From Plazaster borealis (lineage: Eukaryota > Echinodermata > Asteroidea > Forcipulatida > Labidiasteridae): 64,000 nucleotides of DNA. Both the position numbers and the translations under genes were made by a program. Location of the stretch: NCBI GenBank assembly GCA_021014325.1, contig CM037461.1:24289376-24353375 (forward strand), given 5' to 3'. The notes beneath the pieces are model-generated. The model saw nothing but the letters and a program-made list of their open reading frames with translations, ran no database searches and was not told the origin of the DNA. Below, one piece after another: positions 12,201 through 22,595 of this stretch (position 1 is its first letter; the number at the start of each line of letters is the position of its first letter).

Positions 12201-12651
12201 TTTAGCAGCCGATACCGCAACATCTTGATAGAAGTTAAATTTGTATCGGGGGTAAAGAATATTATTTGGTTTTACCCATATTATTAAAACTAAATTAATA
12301 ACCAAATGTTTGTAAACTATGTGCACAATTTATCAACTGAAATAATTCAACATTGTCACAACACAGTAGCAACCTCAGATGGAATTTTAACAAATTTAAA
12401 TACTTTAAGAAAAAAATATATACTTTTAAATATTCAGAAATATTGAAAAAAATATATACTTTTAAATATTCAGTAAAGATAGAGTCAGTGTTCTAGCCGG
12501 GATTCAAACCAATATTGCTCCTTTTTTTATTGCCCTTATTTTCTTACCTGAAAATTTGGGATACGATGATGGACTGGTCTGGGAAAACATGCAATATTCT
12601 TTGCTTCTAAGAAATCCCATACTTTTTGCCTGATGGACGCTTTGGTGATAT
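9253..12651 (-). CDS. MTHFSD: Methenyltetrahydrofolate synthetase domain-containing protein
   Basis: Five exons join in frame: 12548-12651, 11804-11917, 10837-10950, 10264-10354, and 9253-9632 (or 9264-9632 if spliced on). They follow the vertebrate MTHFSD order. Motifs are [84 protein letters not shown] and [12 protein letters not shown]. The region is a 5-formyltetrahydrofolate cyclo-ligase-like fold; the biochemical role of the family is not settled. The last exon stops at 9253, but GCAA then GTAAGA just before it is a good donor. The C-terminal RRM of vertebrate MTHFSD was not found, so that exon may lie further downstream or be absent. TTAA-flanked MITEs fill two introns. Confidence 0.93.
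9866..10242 (+). mobile_element. MITE family 1, flanked by TTAA
   Basis: A 369-bp non-coding element between two TTAA copies. The ends are AGGTATCGTACACGTTTGG and its imperfect inverse CCAACGTGTTCAGTGCCT. The centre holds a hairpin, CTTCTTGCGAGAAG. Its right end is only 22 bases from the 3' end of MTHFSD exon 5. TTAA target sites fit piggyBac-like mobilisation. Related copies are at 11101, 19155, 35287 and 48358. Confidence 0.85.
10428..10520. repeat. inverted pair of hammerhead-like elements
   Basis: The left half reads GCCTGACGTTTCGACCC and the right half reads GGGTCGGAATGTCAGGCC after TTCAAGAAAGACTCTGC. The two arms are inverse copies, so the segment can fold on itself. Each arm keeps the GAAAC-type motif and stem II of the hammerhead-like family, but lacks a standard CUGANGA core. 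Confidence 0.6.
11035..11775 (+). mobile_element. nested MITEs: family 1 inside family 2
   Basis: Family 2 sequence (11035-11100) starts GGGTCTGTATACGTTTGG and is broken after about 60 bases by a family 1 MITE (11101-11472). Family 2 resumes with GAAGTACAGCAGCTT at 11473. A second interruption of about 180 bases ends in an (ATT)n tail near 11665, and the rest of family 2 continues to about 11775. The order of events is family 2 first, then both insertions. Confidence 0.7.
12010..12172 (-). repeat. tRNA-derived SINE, family C
   Basis: On the minus strand a box-A-like region (CTCGGTGGTCTAG) is followed by a box-B-like GTAGGTTCGAATCC. A tail with GGGGAAAGTACC and AGTATACAGTGC comes next. A related copy is at 18895-19065 (-), and the tail recurs at 30060-30120. 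Confidence 0.6.
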
Positions 12652-14358
12652 CTGTTAAAATCAAGAATTATTTATCTTGATGACTATGATTTAAATGATA
12701 TGCAGTGAGCCCAAACAAACTGAAATTAAAACAAGAAATCAGCCGTTCCATGATATACAACTTTATTCCTAGTCTTCTGGGTCAAATCAACTAGCAATGC
12801 TATATTTAGTATAGTAGGCCTATTTAGTAAATACTAACATGACCAAGCTAAACTAAGACCTTCAAAGCAGCGTACATAATATTTACTGCAATTTTATCAA
12901 ATGCCACATCAAATTCTCCTATCAATCTGCTGTCCTCTCAACGTCATCAATTGGTCACAAGATTTCTTTTAAAAAAAAGTCTTAAGCAAAAAATTAGGCC
13001 ATGCAACTTATATAACAAAGTATTCTTGTCAATATTATTATTAGTATTACTATTCACTATTATTCAAATTGTAACTGTCAGCAAGTATTAACTTAATACT
13101 TGCTGACAGTTACAATTTAACAAAATAGGCCTTAATAATTAAGGCCTATTAATTTTTTTTGTTATTGAATCTCAAGAGTAGTAAGTTAGCTCCACTCATT
13201 TCATCCAGTCATGTCATATTTTGCTGGATATTCCCATATGTGTAGTCTAGTGAAGGCCCAAGTGAAAAGTTGTCAAACTTGTGGACGGAGTTTGCTCATC
13301 TCAAGATTGAGCAAAATATACATGACACGCCCACTACCAATTGGATGGCTTACATAAAATACATCACATCATGGAGGTAGATGTGTACTGCAGATGACTG
13401 CAGTGGCACAGCAAGGAGATTCAAGATCATTCGTGATTTTAATTTTTATGAATCAAAGACATCAAAGATGACCACCGAAACCTAACCCCACTTCTGTGGC
13501 TAGCCCCATTTAGTATTCTGTGGCCAACCCTAGCCCTGGTAGGACGTCAGTCAGTGCCACTGCATTGACGTCCTGGGTATAAAGATCCTTTACAATGCGA
13601 ACAAAATTTTGAGTAACATTTTAAAATATTTTTACCTAATTTGAGAAGCTGAAACTCCATTCACTTATTCTTGGTGCCTTTAATTACACTTTTGCTGGGT
13701 TCAAAACCTATCAAATACATCCATGAATGACATTATTTCCGAAAATAAGTCCAAGTTGTGCACTGGCGCTGCGACTCCGTCGTGTTGCCGCCCCGAAGAA
13801 AAAGCGTTCAGTGTTACGGGTTAGACAGCGCCCTCTTTTGTGGACTTGGTTCCATGTCAGTTCAGGTTGTCGCAACGAATGCGTCAATTTCCATTTTATT
13901 TTCACAATAATGTCATCCAAGGATAAAATTGGCAATTCTGAATAGAGCAGGCGTAAGGTTCAGGACACAAGGAACATGTGAGTCACGTTTCAGCTTCCTC
14001 AAAAAGGTACAAATATGATAAAAAATGGTTATAAATTTTGTTGCAATGCCTGAGGACCTTTATACCCTGGACCCCGTCGCGTTGTATGCAACGGAGGAGT
14101 CCAACCTGGGCTATGGCCAACCCCAACATGCCCAAGCTAAGCTGATCTCAGAATTAAGTGGCGATAAGTAAAACAAAAACCGATTATTAAAACACAACAG
14201 AACATGACATGTACTTGCCCATTATGAATAATGAAGACGTTCAGACTAGCAGCTATTTACACATATTTCCTCCAATAACAGTGTGAATAACCACCTTCCT
14301 CAATGGAATAACCATGGAAAACTAAACAAACACAACACAGAGTAGAATCAAAACAAAC
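12652..14358. other. MTHFSD upstream intron region, no further exon seen
   Basis: No convincing exon. It contains two perfect palindromes at 13075-13148 and a CpG-richer block with short open frames on both strands at 13711-13945 that I could not assign. Confidence 0.4.
13073..13148. repeat. two adjacent perfect palindromes
   Basis: First, AACTGTCAGCAAGTATTAA is followed directly by its inverse. Then AATAGGCCTTAA is followed by its inverse, TTAAGGCCTATT, after a 2-base gap. Both would form strong hairpins. No coding role is visible. Confidence 0.7.
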
Positions 14359-14380
14359 TCCATATCATGGGCGCAGCCAT
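14359..14380 (-). CDS. MTHFSD: possible first coding exon of MTHFSD
   Basis: An ATG at 14380 opens MAAPMIW plus one base, the phase required by the exon at 12548-12651. The following GTTTGT is a weak donor. Short N-terminal exons are usual for this gene. The call rests on phase and position only. Confidence 0.25.
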
Positions 14381-14589
14381 TTTGTCCTTTAAACTGGTGC
14401 TCCTAATACTGCATTCACTAAACGTGAAAATGCTGAGTGGGAACCATCGAGACGCATGTAGCGCCCTCTCGAGTTATTATGGACATTTTTTCAAAACAGT
14501 TTAGGCTTCTTGTTGGAATTTTTTCAAATTAGAGTTTCAAAAAGGGCTACGACTGCATAGCGCCCTCACAATGGATCCATCAATTGCAT

Positions 14590-14805
14590 CAATTATTGGA
14601 AACTGTTAATGATTGACTACCGGTACCTCAAAGAATTGAATACAAGAATGCTGTACTTACATATAAATCCTTATCTAATATAGCTCCATCCTACCTTTGT
14701 AATCTACTCCATAGCCGTCAGACTTTGTACAACTTAAGATCCACTTCTGCTGTAGTATTGACTACCCCACGATCTCGCACAAATATTGGCTCTAAAGCTT
14801 TCATG
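14590..14805 (+). mobile_element. LINE reverse-transcriptase C-terminal fragment
   Basis: Open frame with the C-terminal motif set of L2/CR1-like non-LTR retrotransposons: RIEYKNAVLTYKSL, APSYLCNLL and LRSTSA. The element is truncated at both ends. The sequence after it (14809-14855) resembles the end of MITE family 1. It is a dead fragment. Confidence 0.7.
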
Positions 14806-15097
14806 TATTATGTTGGGTCACACATCAAGTGTGGATACTGGTCTTTGAAAATGTTGTACATTTGCTTTAATTTGAATATTTCTCTTTATAAGAAAATAAT
14901 TATGAAGATAACATTTCAAAAAAGTATAGTTAGGCCCCTATAACTAATTACCTTTATTTAATTTATATTCGATATCAAAATTGATGCATTTCATGTAGGC
15001 CTACAACATTAGTAAATGTCAAAGACCAGTATCGATTTACGTCATTATTGCAACCTATCTATATATTATTACAGATATTTCCAACCCTAACCCGTAG

Positions 15098-15315
15098 AAA
15101 GAATGCGGAAGGGTGGGTCTTGTTAAAAGCTACGCACGTGGTTCGAATGTTCCCTCGCTCAATGTGAGACAGAATCTGGATGGCGAAGTGCCGCTAACTG
15201 GAGGTCTAATGGATGCAGGCACTGCTGTGACACAGAGCTCTGCAACGGCGCAACCTCTGTTATACCATGGTTATACCTTCAACCTTCTTGCAACAACCGC
15301 CATGTTTGGTGTTGA
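15098..15315 (+). pseudogene. broken Ly6/uPAR C-terminal exon
   Basis: The frame ending at TGA 15313-15315 encodes CRHCCDTELCNG, the Ly6/uPAR C-terminal signature. It also keeps upstream cysteines matching exon 3 of the intact Ly6 gene at 20150-20377. The block TGCTGTGACACAGA is nearly identical in the two. Extending towards the acceptor at 15097 requires a frame change near 15140, and the end is not a clear GPI signal. No signal-peptide exon was found upstream. It is best read as a decayed paralogous exon; a sequencing indel could give the same picture. Confidence 0.65.
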
Positions 15316-16738
15316 AACAACCGCCATGTTGGTTGTTGCATGGACTAATACCAACTAGCTCATCATAGGCCAGTGACTGACAAGCCTAGCTCCATGCTCC
15401 AACCAAGCACAACTTGTAAAACTTGCGAGGAGTTCAAAAATTAATTGTTCGTACATAAATCCTTACCCCTCCCTTACTAGATTGTATCTAGGCCTATACC
15501 ATGCAATTCAGTTTCATATCTTATTTTTAGACTCGTAAATAAAATAACACTTGTATTTAAACACAGGGCGCCTACTTAATTGATTTATTACCTGTGATTA
15601 CTCTTGTGACATATCGCTCCATTAATCGGTACTGGTATCTGAAGACCGAAGACCGAGAATACGAATAAAAGGTCTTTACATGGAAAAAGAGAAGGATCTA
15701 GATGGGAGTTCGTTTACAGCCTATGGAAAGATGGTAAATATTAAGGACAAAAGAAAAACCAGAAATCTCTATTAATTTTTGTTTACCTTGATCTACATTA
15801 GGTAGGCCTACCGAATATGAGCACACGCACACAGAGGACCAGACGCCCTTATGGCAGTTATGGGATCCTTTGTTTTATTATTCCCTTTTCTGAAGAAATC
15901 TTCTGTGGGGTACTAGAACAAACAAAAACATTGTAGGTTATACCGTACCACTAGAACTTAGAAGAAAGAAAATTGTGTAGGATAGCATTGTTCTATGTAC
16001 CCTATACCCAATACGGGGCAGAGGGGATATGTTCCCATTCTTTAACACACTATTTTCATATTACACGAAACTTTGTCCCTCTGAAATCCCCTCTAAGAAT
16101 TCTTGAGACTCCAAGCACACAATGAAGACACGGGGGGGGGGCACCATGTCCCATATCGAGCAACAAATGACGAAACTTAGCTGTGCCTTCTCTTCATGTT
16201 TGTTGTAACGTATCGATTAACATTGACAATTTATCAGTGACGTCTTGATGCGAAGACTATAATCTGTCACTCGTTCTGAATGGTTTGAACTGCTTGAGAA
16301 AAGGCCATCAGGTCTCATATCGACCTCAACAGGCACTGAAGCATAACTTTGTTATTTTGAAATTCAAAAGGGGAACTGTACAATAGTTTATTCTTCTAAT
16401 GCTGTTCACTTTTAACGGTTGATGGCGTTTCTGTTTATTCATCATGACGTAAGCTGCACACAGAGTTTAAGGACGGATTGCATTTCTTGCTGGTAGAACA
16501 GGCCTCATGTAATAATTTTGTTTTTGTGAGAATTGCAAACTGATTACCAACCAAAAGGACCTATGGTATAAATGCAAACGTTGTTAGTGGCCTGACGTTT
16601 CGACCCGAGCAGAGTATTTCTTGAAGGCTAATTTAATAATTTTATACGACTGGAACCTAGCAGACACAAGCTGTAGTACTTCTCCAGGATAAGAACGAAG
16701 AAAGTTTCATACAGATTTGAGCGTGGTTCGGAAACAAA
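15316..16738. other. intergenic, no gene recognised
   Basis: Contains a G run at 16131-16141 and a hammerhead-like family copy at 16530-16635 (-). The last 70 bases are probably the Ly6 5' UTR. Nothing else can be supported. Confidence 0.4.
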
Positions 16739-19700
16739 ATGGCTTCTTCGTTGCGGCTGATGATACATGTTATGATACTTTCTGCATGTCTTGGTATGTA
16801 TTTTAAGCCGATATTTCAGCTTTACATGTGAAGATGATCAACTTATAAGCTTTAGGACCACGGTAATTTTTCCGGCCACCACTTATGTCTTATTATATAT
16901 ATTATATATGTCAGTCTCGACAGTGTCAACTTAAAAGTTGCAAAAGTTCACACTTTTGACATATAATATGCTTTATTTTGCTTTGAATAACGTAAGGCCT
17001 ATGTGATGGTTATGTCCAGAATCTTAAAATCGCATAATGCAAAAAATCTATTTAAGACTGGTCGCAAGACCGTGGTGACGTAGATATTCGGTTTGGTTTG
17101 TAATGTGTAGTGGAAAGTGGACGCGGTATCCATTGGAAATTTGCCATCCACTTGCTAGTACTGTTCACCACTTCTACTTCGTTTACTCAGCAGGATCCAT
17201 AAGTTAGGACATAAATGCCGTGAAGCAATTATTAGTTAAGTGTCTTGCTCAAGGACACCAGTGCCTGGACCGAGATTCGAACCCACATTGTGTTGACTTA
17301 GCCACCACAACTTGAATTCGGTGCGCTAGACCTTCCCCCATGGCTAGACCATGGAGGTAGAAATTAACTCCATGGCTAGCGGTTGGAGAATAACATTGCA
17401 ATGGACAATTTTTTTACAAAACTATCAATGATTTAGTTTCAACTCGATTTCGGTTTGATAAAGAGTCAGGCGTCACTTTTGGACATTGATCAATATTTTG
17501 GGAAGTAAATGTCAATATAATACGGGAGCCGAAAGTGACTCATAATAGATGACGTCAATTCACATTGTTCGGTTCGTACAAAGCAACCCAATGGAGCCAC
17601 GAGAACAATGGAATTCAGCTGACCCCGTCGGCCTTTAATTTCTACCTTCATTGTTCACCTGAGTCCCATCATATAAAGTTTACCTTTGTCTTCCTTAAAC
17701 AGTTCCCAGAAGTAAAATTGTTTATCTTCGGCCCCGATTGTATAAACTTGCAAAACTTTTTTTATAGCAGTTGCTTTTTGAGGGAGTGATTTGTGACAAT
17801 CAAAATATAGTCCTAAAAATTATATTTAAAGGTATTATACAGGATGGGTAGGCCCTATATAAGGATACAAAATATCATTGTTTAATTTTAGTCTGAAAGC
17901 TGACTGATTATTGAGTTCATATACTATATAGAGCCTTTTTTATGTGAATTATTTCCCTCTGAAATGAAGTCATATTCGAGAATTGTTCATCCCTTGCTTC
18001 TTAAAAAGGGAATGTATACGTTTGGTAATGACTCTGAAATTACTGGCAATAAAAACTTAGTTGGTAAACGTACAGCAGCTTTGGATAGTATAATGCATTT
18101 TGAGAAACTTTTCACTTCGAAGTACTGCGGTTATGGACAAATATATCACTTTTTATTTTATCCCCCAAAATTTGAATCTGAGAAGCGTTACTGCAGTAAC
18201 GTTTCTCAGGTATATTCCAATGCAGATTATTCTTCCTGCGTGGACACAACCGCTACAGATTTTCGGCAATGTCTCCAAAACCCTACCACCTTTTTAAATG
18301 AATTTTCACAGGTTAGTTTTATGGTATATCTACAACTATTATAGGATTGAAGGAAACAGTGGGTTACAACATAGAGAAAGAACCCACAGTGGGTCCTTTC
18401 TCTATGGTTACAATTACCAAACGTATACAATTCCTTTAACTGCTACTGTTCAACAAGTATTATGTGCGTGTGTTTTGCTGTCATTTAGCCTTCGAGAAAG
18501 AATCTGCTATAGGGTCGAAACGTCTGGCCACTATGTTTTGCACTTATACCAAAGGTCCTTTTGGTTGGAAAACAATTTGAAAAAGCTAATTCTATTCTCT
18601 AATTTACTTTCCTTTTCATCAATTTATATTGAGGAAATATGATTAGCTGTTGCAAACTGCTTACCAACCAAAAGATAATTATGATATAATGGGATGTTTT
18701 TAATGGCCTGACGTTTCGACCATAGCAGAGCCTTTCTCGATAAGCAAAACAAATAAGAAAAAGAAAACCGAACAATAACCAAGAGTTGTTCGGGCTTAAT
18801 GCCCGAACACCTAACTAGTCATGTAGGGTGTTTGTAAATTACAAACACAAGGTGTTCGGTTCGGGAAATGTGTTTATATAACTTGGTTTTAACCCTTTCT
18901 CGATCTGTATAAAGCACTGTATACTCAGTACTTTCGCGAGTTATGTAAAAAGAAAACCCCCAAGAAAAGAACCAAACAACACAGGCGAATCACTCGGGTG
19001 GGATTTGCACCCGCGACATTTGCACTGCTAGAGCAGATGTCTTACCGCAATACCAACGACATAGTGTAAACAGGTATACATGTACTATGATCGAAACGTC
19101 AGGCTATATTAACTTTAAAAAAAATTATGGGCCACGGGGTGAGAAGTTTTGAGGAGCACTGAACACGTTTGGAAATTGTCAAAGACCCGTGTTCTCACTT
19201 GGTGTATCCCAACATATGCATAAAATAACAAGCCTTTGAAAAATTTGGGCTCAATTGGTCATCGAAGTTGCAAGAAAATGATGAAAGAAAAAACACCCTT
19301 GTTGTACAAATTTGTGTGCTTTCAAATTGGAATAAAAACTTCTTGCAAGAAGTTTTTATTATTTTAGTGAGAAATTACCTTTCTCAAAAACTCACGTTAC
19401 TTCAGAGGGAGTCGTTTCCTACAATGTTTTATACTATCAACAGCTCTCCGTTGCTTGTTACCAAGTAAGGTTTTATGCTAATATTTGTTTTGAGTCATTA
19501 CCAAACGTGTACGATACCTTTAAGCCCAGTCTTACTTTTTGACTTTATTTTCTGCTAGGTGGAATGTATGGATTTGAGTGCTACTCGTGTTACTTTGACA
19601 ACTCCCTACCAGATCACACGACTGCATGTAATGATCCTTTCGATGTATCGGACCCATCCATCAGTGAAACAGTAACGCCATGTGACGGTTTCTGCTCAGT

Positions 19701-20377
19701 AAGTGTTCAAGTGTTCAAGTCTTCCTTTTGCGAAAGATCAGTCTCGTAGGGGGGCGCGGGGCCCTCAAACCACTGCCCCTTCTTTCACCCCCAAATGAGA
19801 TAGACAAAATTAACAAACGAATGGTTCAATACATTAAATAGCCCAAATTATGTCTTTGTCAGTATCTTTTTTCCGGGGTGCCACTCAGAAGCCATTCAAC
19901 CTGTAACTGCCGTGTAGCCAGGGATCACACCCAAGTTTACGATACAACCTGGAAAGCGGCAGCAGAGGGATCCCCTTAAGGGGGTGCGACTTTTTATTTC
20001 AAATACAATTATCAAGTAATATAAACCACGGGAAACCGACTGCTCCCATCCCTCTTGACTTCGGAAATAACTGTTTTTAGTTATAACATTTCCCATGTCT
20101 CGCTTTTTATATACCAGGACCATTTTTTATAAACTTTATTCTCCAACAGAAAACGTCTGTAACTAACGGAAACGTGACAGCAGTTTCTCGCGAATGCCAT
20201 GATGAAGATATGAAGATTTCTGAATGTGACAACGAGTGCAGTACAAACGATGAAAAAGGCACGGTTTGTATCCATTGCTGTGACACAGACCGCTGCAACG
20301 GCGCAGAATCAATGACCTATGACCTTCTTACGTCATTCACTGCATTTGCATTTTCTTTTTACTGGACAATTTCATAA
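16739..20377 (+). CDS. Ly6/uPAR (three-finger) GPI-anchored protein
   Basis: Three exons: 16739-16793, 19559-19698 and 20150-20377. They join in frame to 140 residues. Exon 1 is a signal peptide (MASSLRLMIHVMILSACLG). Exon 2 starts the mature domain with FECYSC, and exon 3 ends it with VCIHCCDTDRCNG, the family's C-terminal CCxxDxCN box. About twelve cysteines fit a single three-finger domain, and NVT is a possible N-glycosylation site. The last 20 residues are hydrophobic, as expected of a GPI-attachment signal, so the protein should sit on the outer cell surface. The exon layout (signal, N half, C half) is typical of Ly6 genes. The ligand is unknown. Intron 1 holds MITEs, SINEs and hammerhead-like repeats. 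Confidence 0.88.
17230..17348 (-). repeat. tRNA-like SINE copy
   Basis: On the minus strand it has a box-B-like GTGGGTTCGAATCTCGG followed by the tail GTGTCCTTGAGCAAGACAC. That tail is shared with the copy at 38195-38362. It lies in intron 1 of the Ly6 gene. Confidence 0.55.
18001..18439 (+). mobile_element. MITE family 2, full length
   Basis: TTAA at both ends. The left end is GGGAATGTATACGTTTGGTA and the right end is its imperfect inverse, TTACCAAACGTATACAATTCC. Internal hairpins are AGCGTTACTGCAGTAACGTT and a long inverted pair around GAACCCACAGTGGG. Located in Ly6 intron 1. Confidence 0.85.
18465..18750. repeat. inverted pair of hammerhead-like elements
   Basis: A plus-strand copy (AGCCTTCGAGAAAGAATCTG, then GGGTCGAAACGTC at 18513-18525) and a minus-strand copy (GCCTGACGTTTCGACC near 18705) face each other. 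Their shared tails (TGGTTGG...AACTGC region) lie between them. Confidence 0.55.
18895..19065 (-). repeat. tRNA-derived SINE, family C
   Basis: Same layout as 12010-12172: the plus strand begins GTATAAAGCACTGTATACTC and ends with the inverse of a tRNA-like head (GGTGGGATTTGCACCC). Confidence 0.5.
19155..19523 (-). mobile_element. MITE family 1
   Basis: Inverse orientation to the copy at 9866. It ends with ACGATACC and TTAA at 19520-19523, 35 bases before Ly6 exon 2. The left TTAA is not preserved. Confidence 0.8.
19860..20075 (-). repeat. tail of tRNA-Asn-like SINE (family A)
   Basis: The minus strand contains the family A tail blocks: TTTGAAATAAAAAGT, GGATCCCTCTGCTGCC and GTTACAGGTTGAATGGCTTC. 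They match 58090-58270 and 63540-63700. Located in Ly6 intron 2; the head is missing. Confidence 0.65.
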
Positions 20378-21621
20378 ACTTCTCGGTACTAAATGATATA
20401 CTTATTCAAAAGTTTTAAAACTGTATTGATGGTTTTCTATTCGATATAGCAATAGTTAAAGTATTTAAATTCTTCGCTGGTTCGTGGATACGATTTAGAG
20501 CTATTTTATTGTATTTTGCATATTGCTAACAAACTCCAATATTGAGGAGTTGAAGGTTCTTGGTTCTTGGTTAGTTTTCCTCCAAAGTACTCCATGACAG
20601 AGTTTTGTTGATATCAAAATAGTTTATATTATCAAAATAGTTTATATTTGTTAAAGTATTTAAATTCTACGCTGGTTCGTAGATAAGATTTTGAATTAAA
20701 GCTATTTTATTGTAGGCCTATTTTGCATATGGATCGGCGTAAACAAACTTCAACAATACAAATTGAGGCTAAAGGTCGATTCCATCATTTGCAGATAAGA
20801 AAAAAAGTATTTCCAAGTTACTACAAAATAACTTACTTCACTGGAAGTACTTTATTATTCAGTGAAATCGTTTCGCCAGGTGTTGTTTCATTTTAAAGAA
20901 AAATGCAATTTGGTATAAATTTGAAGCGATTTGAACGTGTGAGTTTTAATACAACGAGGTCTGTCTGACAGTTTAAAATTGTCACCATTTGCTTTTGTTC
21001 TCGGCAGTCACGGACTGACAAATGTAAACAAGTTGGTGGGATGATTTTTCATCTTAAATATTGCCCCTCAAATCCAAACTTAACAATTAACAATGATGTA
21101 ATTTACTTTTAAAATATTAAAAATAAAACAGAGATGATCTGAAATGAATGAGCAATGCGTTCCTCCTAGAAATACAATTAAATTTATGAATCAATAAATA
21201 GAAGCAGTTTACGGTGGAAAGAGCAGAAACTCTGAAATATTCCTTGTAACTTGTTCATGTTTACTGGGGTACGTCAATTTCCATTTGTGGTAATTTTGAA
21301 AAGAAAAAAGGAACAAAAAGAACAACAAAGGAAAAAACAAAAACAAAACAAAACACGCTATCTCAATTCTTCCAGAACATTATTTTGTTGTAAAAGGGTC
21401 ATTCAGCCAGTATGCGATTTTAGAAAAGTGTTAGAAATTAAATAGATCATTTTAATAGTGACAATCAGGGAATTCTTGTGTTCATACATGATGCTCCATG
21501 GGCAAAAAACAGGCACTTTCCGCCAAAACTTATAACTTGGTTTATTTGTTCATCAACAAGATGAGAATATAAGAGCTTTCAAATAAGACCTGACATAAGT
21601 ATTTCTCAATCTATCGAATGT

Positions 21622-22004
21622 TTAAAGGGTCTGTATACGTTTGGTAATCACTCTTAAAATTAATGGCAACAACAACCAACTTGGTTAGAAGTACAGCAGC
21701 TTTCGATAGTATAAAGCATTTTGAGAAACATTTCACTTCGAAGTAATGTGGTTATGGAAAAAGATATCAGTTTTTATCCCCCAAAATTTGAATCTGAGAA
21801 ACGTTTCTCAGATTGTGTATTCCAATTGCAGATTATTCTTCCTGCGTGGACAAAACCGCTCCAGATTTTCGGCGATATCTCAAAAACACGACCACCTTTT
21901 GAAATAAAATTTTAACAGTTCAGTTTTATTGTATATCTACATTTATATAAAGGATTAAAACAATCAAACGGTTCAAAAAAACCAAAGGTATACAATCCCT
22001 TTAA
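21622..22004 (+). mobile_element. MITE family 2
   Basis: TTAA at 21622 and 22001, with ends AGGGTCTGTATACGTTTGG and AAAGGTATACAATCCC. The internal GAAACGTTTCTC hairpin is preserved. Confidence 0.82.
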
Positions 22005-22278
22005 GACATGACATCACATTGATATCAAAGCTGAAGATTTCATTTGTCTTCACTTTTAATGCAATTTTTAATTAATTTCGAGAACTGCCTACTTTTGGCA
22101 CGGGGTATCACTTGACTTTTTAGTTGGCTTCTAATAAACACGTCAGACGGTTTTTATTTATTCAAAACAGTAAATAAAAATTGCAATGTTACATAAGAAC
22201 AAAATAATTATTTATACATTTAAACTTGGGCAAATGGTGCGCAAGAAGTCACTAAGAAACAGGGATTTTAAAGTTTCT

Positions 22279-22284
22279 TTTATT
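22279..22284 (-). terminator. candidate polyadenylation signal of the receptor gene
   Basis: AATAAA on the minus strand, about 310 bases after the stop codon at 22596. Confidence 0.35.
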
Positions 22285-22595
22285 GTGTATTTTTTTAGTT
22301 CAACTTACTTGAATTAGTAAACTTTGTTATAAAATAATACAAAAATATTACCTATTAAAGAGATTTTATAACATCTATCTCATTTAGATTCAAATAAAAT
22401 TCATGTATTAATTATAGATTAATTATACCCATTGATTGCTTGTACTTTGTTTTGCTACAATAATTTGTTTTCAACAAAAATAATTTTCGTCTTGATCTTC
22501 TTCAAACTCGTTCTGAGACATAACAAGGTCTGACTTCAGATGAAAATCTGAAATTTCTCACCAGTTCTCTCCTTTTTGAGACTTCTTTACCGTTG

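Larger units (their letters stand above)
20378..22595. other. Ly6 3' UTR and intergenic
   Basis: The start is the Ly6 3' region, with a candidate AATAAA at 21122. A tandem-like repetition of GTATTTAAATTCT...CGCTGGTTCGT occurs at 20459 and 20655. A MITE lies at 21622-22004. The right end is the 3' UTR of the minus-strand receptor gene. No exon recognised. Confidence 0.45.

Noticed and set aside
13711..13945. Overlapping open frames on both strands as first exon of MTHFSD or a new gene
   Set aside because: The minus-strand product does not resemble the MTHFSD N-terminus and the phase does not fit; probably chance in a CpG-richer patch.
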